This document shows, one piece after another, positions 17,247-24,765 of a DNA stretch of 64,000 nt. The notes beneath the pieces are model-generated. The model searched no databases and was not told the origin of the DNA. It saw only the letters and a list, made by a program, of their open reading frames with translations. How positions within the stretch are numbered: the first letter of the stretch is position 1; each line of letters opens with the position of its first letter. The DNA is from Phycisphaerales bacterium UBA5793 (GTDB lineage Bacteria > Planctomycetota > Phycisphaerae > Phycisphaerales > UBA5793). The stretch is from the NCBI GenBank assembly GCA_002418285.1, contig DIDT01000020.1:1-64000 (forward strand), read 5' to 3'. The translations under genes and the position numbers were made by a program.

Positions 17247-18287
17247 TCAAACGATCAGGTCCTTTTCGCCGCCGCGACCGGCGATGATGATCTCGCCGGC
17301 GTCTTCGAGCCGCCGCACGATATCGACGATTCGTTGCTGGGCTGCTTCGACGTCGCTGACGCGCACCGGGCCCATGTACTGCATGTCCTCCCTGATGAGT
17401 TCCGCGGCACGTTCGGACATGTTGCTGAAAATCTTCTCCTGAAGTTCCTTGCTGGCCGTCTTGAGGGCCAGGGCGAGTTCGTCGTTGTCGATTTCCTTGA
17501 GGACCGCCTGGATCCCCTTGCCGTCCACATGGATGATGTCGTCGAAGACGAACATGAGCCGGCGGATCTGCTCGACCAGATCGGGATCTTCCGACTCCAG
17601 CCCTTCCATGATTGACTTCTCCGTCGAACGGTCGGCGAGGTTGAGGATCTCCGCAACGGTCTCCACGCCGCCCGCCTTCTCCATCGACTGCATGAGCATG
17701 TTGGACAGGCGCGATTCGAGCGCTCGCTCGACGGTGCGAATGACTTCGGGATTGGTCTGGTCCATGTTGGCGATGCGCTTGACCACTTCGATCTGCTTCT
17801 GAGCCGGAAGGCCGATGAGGATTTCCGCCGCCTTGTGGTGCGCGAGGTGGCTGATGATCAACGCGATTGTCTGAGGGTGCTCGTCCTGGATAAAGGTGAG
17901 GAGGTTTTCCGACTCGGCCTTCTGCAGGAAGTTGAAGGGCGTCTTCTGCACGTGCGTCTGGATGCCCGACATGATTTTGTCGGCCATCTTCGGATCGACG
18001 GAGCGTGAGAGCAACGTGCGCGCGTACTCCAGGCCGCCTTCATTGGCGTACTTGCTGGCGAGAATGGTCGTGTAGAACTCTTCGATAACCGAATTGCGCA
18101 ACGCTCGAGGTACGGGTCCGAGCGAGGCCAGTTCGCGAACCACATCATTAACGAGCTGCTCGTCGAGCCCCTTGAGAATGGCCGACGCGGTCTCCTGATC
18201 GACGCTGACGAGCAGAACGGCCGCCTTGGTGGTGCCGTCAAGTTCGCTGATCGATTCGGGGAGTTTTTGTCCGGCTTTGAGCGCCAC
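17247..18287 (-). CDS. fliG: Flagellar motor switch protein FliG
   Basis: 346 residues, GTG start at 18285-18287 with GAGGAA just upstream. Three armadillo-type domains are visible: the N-domain (GTTKAAVLLVSVDQETAS), the middle domain with the diagnostic EHPQ motif (LTFIQDEHPQTIALIISHLA), and the C-domain with the torque helix segment LMFVFDDIIHVDGKGIQAVL and charged residues for MotA. FliG couples the FliF ring to the C-ring. It begins 2 bp after the fliF stop. Confidence 0.96.
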   Translation of the reverse strand: MALKAGQKLPESISELDGTTKAAVLLVSVDQETASAILKGLDEQLVNDVVRELASLGPVPRALRNSVIEEFYTTILASKYANEGGLEYARTLLSRSVDPKMADKIMSGIQTHVQKTPFNFLQKAESENLLTFIQDEHPQTIALIISHLAHHKAAEILIGLPAQKQIEVVKRIANMDQTNPEVIRTVERALESRLSNMLMQSMEKAGGVETVAEILNLADRSTEKSIMEGLESEDPDLVEQIRRLMFVFDDIIHVDGKGIQAVLKEIDNDELALALKTASKELQEKIFSNMSERAAELIREDMQYMGPVRVSDVEAAQQRIVDIVRRLEDAGEIIIAGRGGEKDLIV

Positions 18288-18289
18288 GC

Positions 18290-19990
18290 TTATTCCTCGG
18301 AAGTGATCCAGCGATTGACGACCCGCGTCGCGTCCGTCGCGTCATTGCCAACCAGATCTCCGATCTGCTGCATGATCGTGCGGGTTCGCAGTTCTTCATC
18401 GTCCAGTTCGACCGCATCAATTGCAGGATCGGATTCATCCGCCTCGCCAATCAACTCGTCGATGGAGGTTGTGAGAGACGGCGGAATGCCCAAAAGTTCC
18501 TCGGCAGAGGGCAGTTCGCGCGACGCAGCTGAACTGCGGACGAGGCGGAACATCATGAACAGGCTCAGGGCGGCGAGCAGGGCCATGCCAGCCGATCCCC
18601 AGGGCAGATTCACGAACTCGCCGGGAATGCCCATGAACCCCGTGCCGGCCTTCGTTTCCGGGGAGAGAGCCGCGATGGGATCCAGATCGGTGTAGGTGTT
18701 GACCACCACGGTGCCGACGTACGACTGTGTTCCGTCGACCGCATTCTGAGCCTCGGTATCGATCAGGGCGCTGACTTCCTGTGTGATCTTGGCGATCTCC
18801 TCGGTTTCGATGGTCTTGATCGCGGTCTCATCGGGCGGGGTGGTTGTGTCCTTGTTGCGCAACTGCCAGACGCGCTCGAAGTAACTTCGCGGAATCTTCA
18901 CCGTGGCGTTGATCTTGCGGGCGTACCCCTTGGGGTCTTCGCGCATCGTCTCGCGCATTCCGGTCTTGGGCGCGAACTCGCTGGTCGTTTCGGAAGAAGT
19001 GCTCGACGGAGTTGGCGTGTTGGAGAGGGTGATACCTTGCCCGGTGTTGGGCTGCACGCCGGCGATTCCGCCGCTGTTCGCCTCACTTGATTGCGTCTTG
19101 GTCTCACTCTCGGATGTCAGCGGCGAAACCGTGCCCTCGCCTTCCTTCTTGTACGAGACGTCGTTGCTCTTCTCCCGCGACGCGTCGACAGTGGCGTTGA
19201 CCTGCACGATGACGGCGGGAATGTGGCGGAGAACATCTTCGATCTTGGCTCGCCAGTAGCTGTCGATCCGGGTCTGGAGCTCCATGTAGGCGCCGTTGGC
19301 TCGCTGCTCGTCGTCGGGCGTTCGCATCGGGTTGCCGGTGCGGGCGTTAATGACCGTTACGTTGCCGGGTTCGAGGCCGGTGATGGTCCCGCTGACGAAC
19401 ATGGCAATGCCTTCCACCTGCTCGGAGGTGAGCGTTGCGCCATTGGGACTGACAGCGACCGATGCCCTCGGTTTTTCGGCCTGTCGCCCCAGCCCGCCGG
19501 GACCATCCTCGGGCGCGGTGAGAAAGACCTCTGCCTTCTGCACGTACGTCCAGCGACTGATGACGTCGCTCAGGACCTGATTCAGGGCGGCATAGTACTG
19601 CTGTTTGTTCTGGTGTCGGTTGGCGTACCAAGGCTGCTCCTTGATCAGGCCCAGCAGCGCCGACGAACCCCCGGTGCTCTTGTCCACTTCGCTGACGATG
19701 GCGTATGCATCCATCTGTTTGTTCTTGGGAACAAGAAAGTTACTTCCCACCGGGGTGGCGGTGATGCCCTGAGTGGCGAATCGCGCCAGGACCGCGTCAC
19801 GCGAATCCGGTGACACCTCTACCAATTGCATGCTCGACTTGCCGGAGTACTGCGCGACGATGAACATACCCATCAGGAAGATGAGCAGTCCCGAGCCGAC
19901 GAGCACCTTGTGCATTGGCTTGAGGTCGGCGAGCCGGCCCCGTACGAAGTCGAATGACTGACGAAATTTGTCCACCGTGTAGGCCTCCAT
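18290..19990 (-). CDS. fliF: Flagellar MS-ring protein FliF
   Basis: 566 residues, typical length. The first membrane helix lies at about 28-49 (VLVGSGLLIFLMGMFIVAQY) and the second at about 463-483. Between them are the ring-building motifs, including the SVAVSPNGATLTSEQVEGIA segment and VTVINARTGNPM. A Ser/Thr/Glu-rich insertion occupies about 270-340. The C-terminal tail ends in TRVVNRWITSEE, which binds the FliG N-domain. It seeds basal-body assembly. The ATG lies 114 bp after fliE. Confidence 0.95.
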   Translation of the reverse strand: MEAYTVDKFRQSFDFVRGRLADLKPMHKVLVGSGLLIFLMGMFIVAQYSGKSSMQLVEVSPDSRDAVLARFATQGITATPVGSNFLVPKNKQMDAYAIVSEVDKSTGGSSALLGLIKEQPWYANRHQNKQQYYAALNQVLSDVISRWTYVQKAEVFLTAPEDGPGGLGRQAEKPRASVAVSPNGATLTSEQVEGIAMFVSGTITGLEPGNVTVINARTGNPMRTPDDEQRANGAYMELQTRIDSYWRAKIEDVLRHIPAVIVQVNATVDASREKSNDVSYKKEGEGTVSPLTSESETKTQSSEANSGGIAGVQPNTGQGITLSNTPTPSSTSSETTSEFAPKTGMRETMREDPKGYARKINATVKIPRSYFERVWQLRNKDTTTPPDETAIKTIETEEIAKITQEVSALIDTEAQNAVDGTQSYVGTVVVNTYTDLDPIAALSPETKAGTGFMGIPGEFVNLPWGSAGMALLAALSLFMMFRLVRSSAASRELPSAEELLGIPPSLTTSIDELIGEADESDPAIDAVELDDEELRTRTIMQQIGDLVGNDATDATRVVNRWITSEE

Positions 19991-20104
19991 GCCTCAGCCG
20001 GCGTCGTTCGAAGTGGTTCATCGCAGCCGATTCCGGCAGTGCGACTCTCTCGGTCCGGTCGCAGCATCTTCCTGACGCCTCACGACCCCCAAGTGCGGCG
20101 TGGA

Positions 20105-20419
20105 CTACACGCGGATCTGTTTCACCTCGTTGTACGCGTCCATGACCTTGTTGCGAACCTGCAAGAGCATCTGGAACGCCGTATCCGCCTTGCGTTGAGC
20201 GGTGAATACGGCGTCGAAGTCGGTGCGCTTGCCGGTTGTGAAATCTTCCAGTGCCTGCGTCGTCTCCTGCTCGAGTCGATTCACTTCGCGCAGTTGATCG
20301 AGCAGCATGTCCTTGAACGAACCCGGACCCCCGTCGGCCGCGCCGGGCAGAGGCTGGTTGGCCCGACTGATCGGCTGCGAAGCGCCCGTCGATTGAATGA
20401 GTCCAAGAGGATCCGTCAC
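20105..20419 (-). CDS. fliE: MS-ring/rod adaptor protein FliE
   Basis: 104 residues. The core GSFKDMLLDQLREVNRLEQE and FQMLLQVRNKVMDAYNEVKQ match the FliE pattern (FxxxLxxal..vN..q..., then 'f..ll.vRnKlv.AY.evmrM'). The final Met-based ending is IRV. The start is GTG at 20417-20419 with a strong GAGGAGG about 6 nt upstream; this explains why the first codon is not ATG. FliE is the first exported rod-zone subunit. It lies between flgC and fliF. Confidence 0.93.
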   Translation of the reverse strand: MTDPLGLIQSTGASQPISRANQPLPGAADGGPGSFKDMLLDQLREVNRLEQETTQALEDFTTGKRTDFDAVFTAQRKADTAFQMLLQVRNKVMDAYNEVKQIRV

Positions 20420-20536
20420 ATCAAACCTCCTCGGCCCGCGCCAGCCGGACCGATGTTCGGACCATCCTATGAGCGGCGCGAGGAAGAATCCCCGACCCCA
20501 GAGCGCTCAAAGACGATTCCGCACATCGTTTCATCG

Positions 20537-20552
20537 GTTGGACCTGTCCAAC
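20537..20552. repeat. Perfect 7-bp inverted repeat between flgC and fliE
   Basis: GTTGGAC and GTCCAAC face each other across a 2-base spacer, about 120 bp before the fliE start, in the 162-bp flgC-fliE gap. It may be an operator or a weak RNA hairpin (5 bp with a 6-base loop). No T-run follows on either strand, so an intrinsic terminator is unlikely. A second imperfect repeat GGACCGA/TCGGACC lies nearer to fliE. Confidence 0.4.
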
Positions 20553-20581
20553 TCCTTCAAATCCTCGGTTGCCGCCCCATC

Positions 20582-20986
20582 TCACGCCAGGATGCGCAGT
20601 GAGGCGGAGAGCATCGCCTTGGTGGCCTCCGCCGCCATGACGTTGGCCTCGTACGCCCGCGACGCCTCCATGGCGTTCACCGTTTCCGTCGTGATGTCGA
20701 TATCAGGCGTGTAGATATAGCCCTGCTCGTCCGCGTAGGGATGGCCCGGAGTGTACTTCTGCCGGAATCCGCCATCAGCGATCGCGATCTGCGAAACGTG
20801 TACTCCCATGGGATTGCCGGACTGCGGATCGCCGGGCGCCAACATCGCCATCCTGCGACGAAACGGCTCGTTGTTGCCGTTCGGATCCAGAAGGCTGTTG
20901 GCGTTGGCGATGTTAGCCGTGGCAACCTCCACGCGCGTTCGCTGGGCGACCATTCCGGAGGTTGAGATGTCGAGCAGGCCGTACAT
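20582..20986 (-). CDS. flgC: Flagellar rod protein FlgC
   Basis: 134 residues. It starts MYGLLDISTSGMVAQRTRVE with the rod-protein helix 'aNIANANS', then RRRMAMLAP and the family segment 'GHPYADEQGYIYTPDIDITT', and ends in AMEASRAYEANVMAAEATKA, the C-terminal coiled coil of proximal rod proteins. It is exported without a cleavable signal and polymerises with FlgB. It lies 41 bp downstream of flgB. Confidence 0.95.
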   Translation of the reverse strand: MYGLLDISTSGMVAQRTRVEVATANIANANSLLDPNGNNEPFRRRMAMLAPGDPQSGNPMGVHVSQIAIADGGFRQKYTPGHPYADEQGYIYTPDIDITTETVNAMEASRAYEANVMAAEATKAMLSASLRILA

Positions 20987-21027
20987 GGCGTTGTGTTCCT
21001 GTGAGAGTCTCGTTGCCTCAGGCTGGA

Positions 21028-21468
21028 TCAGACACGTTCACGGATGGACATCTGCAGCGTTGCAAACCTCGCTCGCAACAGCTCCGTCGCCGTGCGATGC
21101 GCGAGGGTATTCTCCGTCAATTCGCCCATCAGACCCTCGAGATCGCGATCGTTGCGATCGTGAAAGAGGATGCCCTCGCCCTTGGGACGCGGGTTGAGTT
21201 CCATGCCCTGATCGGTGAACGTGATGTCTGCCGTGTCCTTGGGACGAATGGGTGCGGTGGATCGAAGGCCGGGATGGGTCGCGTGCCGCTTCTTGAGCGC
21301 CTTGGCGAGCGACTGGCGAAACTCCGCCGCATCAACATCCCTGGGGCGGTAGTTCGGTGTTGAGAGGTTGGCGATGTTGTTGATGATAATTCGATGGCGC
21401 TGGCCGGCGAACTGAATCGTCCGCTCCAGTACGTCGATTCCGGCTTGGTTAAACAATCCATCGAGCAT
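21028..21468 (-). CDS. flgB: Flagellar rod protein FlgB
   Basis: 146 residues from the ATG at 21466-21468, with GAGGATTG about 9 nt upstream. It has the FlgB features: 'LERTIQFAGQRHRIIINNIA' with NLSTPNYRPRDVD, and a C-terminal LMGELTENTLAHRTATELLR helix. FlgB is the first rod subunit above FliE. A sigma-54 promoter lies 53 bp upstream, so this is the first gene of the main structural operon. Confidence 0.94.
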   Translation of the reverse strand: MLDGLFNQAGIDVLERTIQFAGQRHRIIINNIANLSTPNYRPRDVDAAEFRQSLAKALKKRHATHPGLRSTAPIRPKDTADITFTDQGMELNPRPKGEGILFHDRNDRDLEGLMGELTENTLAHRTATELLRARFATLQMSIRERV

Positions 21469-21520
21469 CAAACCAATCCTCGGTCAAACTTGCGCGAGCA
21501 AGACCCCATGGAAGTCATTA

Positions 21521-21536
21521 GCAATCGGCGCGCCAA
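21521..21536 (-). promoter_or_regulatory. Sigma-54 promoter of the flgB operon
   Basis: Minus-strand TTGGCGCGCCGATTGC matches the sigma-54 consensus YTGGCACGrNNNTTGC with one clear departure (G for A). The invariant -24 GG and -12 GC are separated by exactly 10 bases. The expected start is about 12 bases past the GC, near 21510, leaving a roughly 40-nt leader before flgB. The activator gene with a GAFTGA motif ends 69 bp upstream, on the same strand, making it the natural regulator. Confidence 0.75.
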
Positions 21537-21604
21537 TTCCCCGTGGGCGACGAGGAGGGCGCCAGCGCTGCAGTCCTGCAACTAGCGCATGAATTGCGCT
21601 GGCA

Positions 21605-23116
21605 TCAGAGATCTGCAGCGACCAGATCCAGCTCTTTCCATTTGCGCAGTTTCAGACCCAGCGTGCGCACGCCAATTCCCAGCTCGCTTGCAGTTTTCTG
21701 CCGATGCCCCTTGTGCCGGTGCAGCGTGGCGACGATGACGTCCCGCTCGATCTCTTCAAGGGGACGATCGAAGACCGCCACAGCCATCTGGCCGTTGTCG
21801 AGCGCCGCCGAAGCTGCGGCCCGCGAGGTATGGGCGGAGCGATGGGCGAGTCCATTGCCGGAGTGGTCCGCGATTACGACCTCGCACAGGGAGTCGTACG
21901 GGTCGCCCGAATCGCTGGACTCGGCGCCGGGAGGCATGTTCATCTGCAGCCAGGGGGCAACGGTGGCAGCCGCGATCGTGTCGCCCGGCGAGAGGATACT
22001 GGCGCGTTCGCAGATGTTGAACAGCTCGCGCACGTTTCCGGGCCAGTCATAGGCGATGAGCAATTGGGTGGCAGCGGGTTCGAATCGGCGTGGCGGCCGA
22101 CCTTCGCGAGCGGCGACAAGGCCGAGGAAGTGATCGGCGAGCCGTGCGATGTCTTCGCGTCGGCTGCGCAGTGGCGGCACATGAAGCGGGAGGACATTGA
22201 GGCGGAAGAAGAGATCCTGTCGGAACGAGCCGCGCGCGACGGCCTGATCGAGATTGCGGTTGGTCGTAGCGATCACGCGAACGTCGGTTCGTTGGGTGAC
22301 GCTTGAGCCAACTCGCTCGAATGCTCGCTCCTGGAGCACGCGGAGCAGCTTGGCCTGAATCTGCGGTGGGATCTCGCTGATTTCGTCGAGCAGTAGCGTT
22401 CCGCCGTCGGCGAGCTCGAACCGCCCTTTTCGGAGACGGTCCGCGCCGGTGAACGCGCCCCGTTCGTGTCCGAAGAGTTCGGACTCGAGCAGCGAGGGGG
22501 AAAGTGCCGCGCAGTTGAGTGTCAGCAGGGGTCCCGAAGCACGGTTGCTCAGGGCGCGGATGAGTTGGGCCACCACCTCCTTGCCGGAGCCGGATTCACC
22601 CGAAATGAGCACTGTGCCCTGCGTGGGCGCGATGCGGTCGATCTGCTCGCGCAGCTGACACATGATGGCCGTCTGGCCGACGAGGACAGGTTTGTCTGCT
22701 CCTCGCTGTCGCGATGATTCGAGGTTGCTTCGCAGCACTGCATTCTCGCGCAACAGCCTGGCGTGCTCGACGGCGCGGCTGACCGTGGCGACGAGTTGGT
22801 CGCCCTCAAAGGGCTTGGTGATGTAGTCGAATGCCCCGGTCTTCATCGCCTGCACGGCCGTCTGGACCGTGGCGTAGGCCGTCATGAGCACGACCGGCAG
22901 TTGCTCGTCGATGCGCTTGATCTCAGCGAGCAGTTCGAGACCGGTCATGTTGGGCATTTGCAGATCGGTGATGACCGCGCCGGGTCGCTGGTCGGCGATC
23001 ATCTTCAGTGCCGTCGCACCGTCGGCTGCAACGGCTGCCTGCATGCCAGCGCGGGTCAGCGTTGTGGCGACGCTGTCGCGCATCAGTTCCTTATCGTCAA
23101 CTACAAGCACTCGCAC
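21605..23116 (-). CDS. Sigma-54-dependent response regulator (FlgR/FleQ/FlbD-type flagellar activator)
   Basis: 503 residues from the GTG at 23114-23116, preceded by GGGAGGAG; a longer upstream frame overlaps the kinase gene and is spurious. Residues 1-115 are a receiver with the phosphorylatable Asp51 (AVITDLQMPNM). The AAA+ domain has Walker A GESGSGKE, the sigma-54 contact motif GAFTGA and LLLDEISEIPPQIQAKLLRV. A Fis-type helix-turn-helix lies at the end (KTASELGIGVRTLGLKLRKW). It is encoded between its kinase and flgB, whose promoter is of sigma-54 type. It most likely switches on middle flagellar genes. Confidence 0.92.
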   Translation of the reverse strand: MRVLVVDDKELMRDSVATTLTRAGMQAAVAADGATALKMIADQRPGAVITDLQMPNMTGLELLAEIKRIDEQLPVVLMTAYATVQTAVQAMKTGAFDYITKPFEGDQLVATVSRAVEHARLLRENAVLRSNLESSRQRGADKPVLVGQTAIMCQLREQIDRIAPTQGTVLISGESGSGKEVVAQLIRALSNRASGPLLTLNCAALSPSLLESELFGHERGAFTGADRLRKGRFELADGGTLLLDEISEIPPQIQAKLLRVLQERAFERVGSSVTQRTDVRVIATTNRNLDQAVARGSFRQDLFFRLNVLPLHVPPLRSRREDIARLADHFLGLVAAREGRPPRRFEPAATQLLIAYDWPGNVRELFNICERASILSPGDTIAAATVAPWLQMNMPPGAESSDSGDPYDSLCEVVIADHSGNGLAHRSAHTSRAAASAALDNGQMAVAVFDRPLEEIERDVIVATLHRHKGHRQKTASELGIGVRTLGLKLRKWKELDLVAADL

Positions 23117-23141
23117 GATGATCGGCTCCTCCCGCAAAAGT

Positions 23142-24173
23142 TCACTGCCCAGCGTGTGTGGTGAAGTTGGCCGCCTCGTCGGGCCGGGCCACTGCAATCG
23201 GTAGCCGCAGCGCAATCGAGGCTCCGCCACCGGCGTTTCGATCGACGAGAATCTCCCCGCCATGCGCATCGACGATGCGATGGACGATGGCCAGACCAAG
23301 GCCGGTTCCGGTGTGGCGTGTGGTGAAGAAGGGGTTGAAAATGCGTTCCACGATCTCGGGGGGAATGCCCGGGCCGGTGTCGTCCACGATGATCGTAAGC
23401 CATTGGCGATCGAACTCCGCCCGGCCCGCGGGTGCGGCGTCGCCATCCTCTCCCGGCTCAAACGTGGACGGCGCGGCGGCGGAGAGCGTGAGCGTACCAT
23501 CACCCGCCATGGCTTCGATCGCATTGCGCATCAGATTGACCAGCGCCTGGTTGAGCAGCGTTGCGTCAACGTTCAGATCGGGAAGAGCACGCTCGGCTTC
23601 AAAATCGCGGCTGATCTGCACGCGCGAATCATGGAGAAGACCCCGGCAGGCCTCGACAGCCTGGTGAAGCAGAGCCGGAACACTTGTGGGAGCCGGGCGG
23701 ATCTTCATCTCTCGCGCGAAGTTGAGCACATCGCCGACAACCGCATCGAGATCTCGCACCGCGCGAGCGATCTGCACCGCGAGACGGTTGGAATCCGGCC
23801 GGTCGGCCAGGTCTTCGGAGAGCATAGAGGCGTAGAGGCGGATTGAAGCGAGGGGGTTGCGGATTTCGTGCGCGATGCCCGCGGCCATCTGTCCCAGAGC
23901 CGCCAACTGCCGCGACCGGCGCAGCTGTTCGTTGGTTTCGCGAAGTTCGTGGTTCAGGCGACGAACCTCCGCCTGCAGGGTTTGGTGAGCGCCCTGAAGG
24001 CGGGTGGTCACCTGCGTGAAGGTCGTCATGATCTCGGCGAGATCCTGCTGCTCACGCTGGGGCAAGCCGATCTCTTCGGCGATACCCACGTCGAGTGCAT
24101 CGTCATCTGCGACGAGGGAGGTGGTTCGTTCGTGCTCGACTACGCTGCTGGTCACGCCGTTATCCCCGCTCAT
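23142..24173 (-). CDS. Soluble sensor histidine kinase (FlgS/AtoS-like), partner of the downstream activator
   Basis: 343 residues without membrane helices. Residues about 45-90 form a coiled coil. The H box is AAGIAHEIRNPLAS with His102, then the N box QALVNLMRNAIEAM, G1 IVDDTGPGIPPEI, F box FNPFFTTRHTGTGLGLAIV and the G2 region. No PAS or GAF domain is apparent in the N-terminal 45 residues, so the signal is likely cytosolic, as for FlgS, which senses basal-body assembly. It ends 25 bp before the activator gene and starts within the 3' end of the flgN-like gene. Confidence 0.9.
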   Translation of the reverse strand: MSGDNGVTSSVVEHERTTSLVADDDALDVGIAEEIGLPQREQQDLAEIMTTFTQVTTRLQGAHQTLQAEVRRLNHELRETNEQLRRSRQLAALGQMAAGIAHEIRNPLASIRLYASMLSEDLADRPDSNRLAVQIARAVRDLDAVVGDVLNFAREMKIRPAPTSVPALLHQAVEACRGLLHDSRVQISRDFEAERALPDLNVDATLLNQALVNLMRNAIEAMAGDGTLTLSAAAPSTFEPGEDGDAAPAGRAEFDRQWLTIIVDDTGPGIPPEIVERIFNPFFTTRHTGTGLGLAIVHRIVDAHGGEILVDRNAGGGASIALRLPIAVARPDEAANFTTHAGQ

Positions 24174-24648
24174 CCATGAAGCGGTTTCGACCCGGGGCGG
24201 TGGTTGCCGTGGTGCCAGTGACGTAGGCGCGATTCGAATGCTTGCCCGTGAGCAGTTCGCCGAGCGCGTGGCTGATTTCCTGCTTCACCTCGCCGAGTCG
24301 CTCGCTCAGCAGGGCATCGATCGTTCGAACGCGATTGAGCAAATCGTCCAACCGTCCTGCAACGGTGTTGGCCCGTTCCCGCTCCTTGGAGGAGAGTGTC
24401 GTGAGGTAGTCCGGCCAGGAGGGGCAGCGGCTCGCGAATTGCACGTTGAGGGTGGAGATTTCATCGACGAGTGGTTGCCGGCTGGCGAGAAGTGCAGCTG
24501 CATCATCGCACTGGGCCTTGCTCAACCGTTCGAGCAGGTCTGCGGAATGGCGTTCGAGTTCAAGGCAGATCTCAACCTGGCGATCAAGCAGGTCGAGCAG
24601 CGGCGCGGGATTTGGCAGCCGAGATTGGGAGGGGGCCGTGGCGGTCAT
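24160..24648 (-). CDS. FlgN-like flagellar chaperone candidate
   Basis: 162 residues from an ATG with AAGGTCAGG just upstream (an ATG 12 codons earlier has no ribosome site). It is all-helical, with 'LLDLLDRQVEICLELERHSA' and 'LLASRQPLVDEISTLN', the same layout as FlgN (repeat 'L...L..e...y..L......' then 'kq.li..l..l'). FlgN escorts the hook-filament junction proteins FlgK and FlgL. The gene overlaps the kinase start by 14 bp. Sequence identity to known FlgN is weak, so the call leans on helical pattern and location. Confidence 0.6.
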   Translation of the reverse strand: MTATAPSQSRLPNPAPLLDLLDRQVEICLELERHSADLLERLSKAQCDDAAALLASRQPLVDEISTLNVQFASRCPSWPDYLTTLSSKERERANTVAGRLDDLLNRVRTIDALLSERLGEVKQEISHALGELLTGKHSNRAYVTGTTATTAPGRNRFMDERG

Positions 24649-24666
24649 CCTGACCTTCCGTTCCGG

Positions 24667-24681
24667 GTCGGCTCCGCCGAC
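24667..24681 (-). repeat. 6-bp hairpin upstream of the flgN-like gene
   Basis: GTCGGC-GGA-GCCGAC on the minus strand lies 18 bp before the flgN-like start. No T-run follows, so I do not call it a terminator; it could lie in the leader of the flgN-kinase-activator unit. Confidence 0.3.
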
Positions 24682-24765
24682 CATTAGTATCCAAGTTCAG
24701 CAGTCTTCCTGTACATCATCCATTGTCACGTCCGGGCATGAACTTTTGGGCCGACTGAACGCGGC

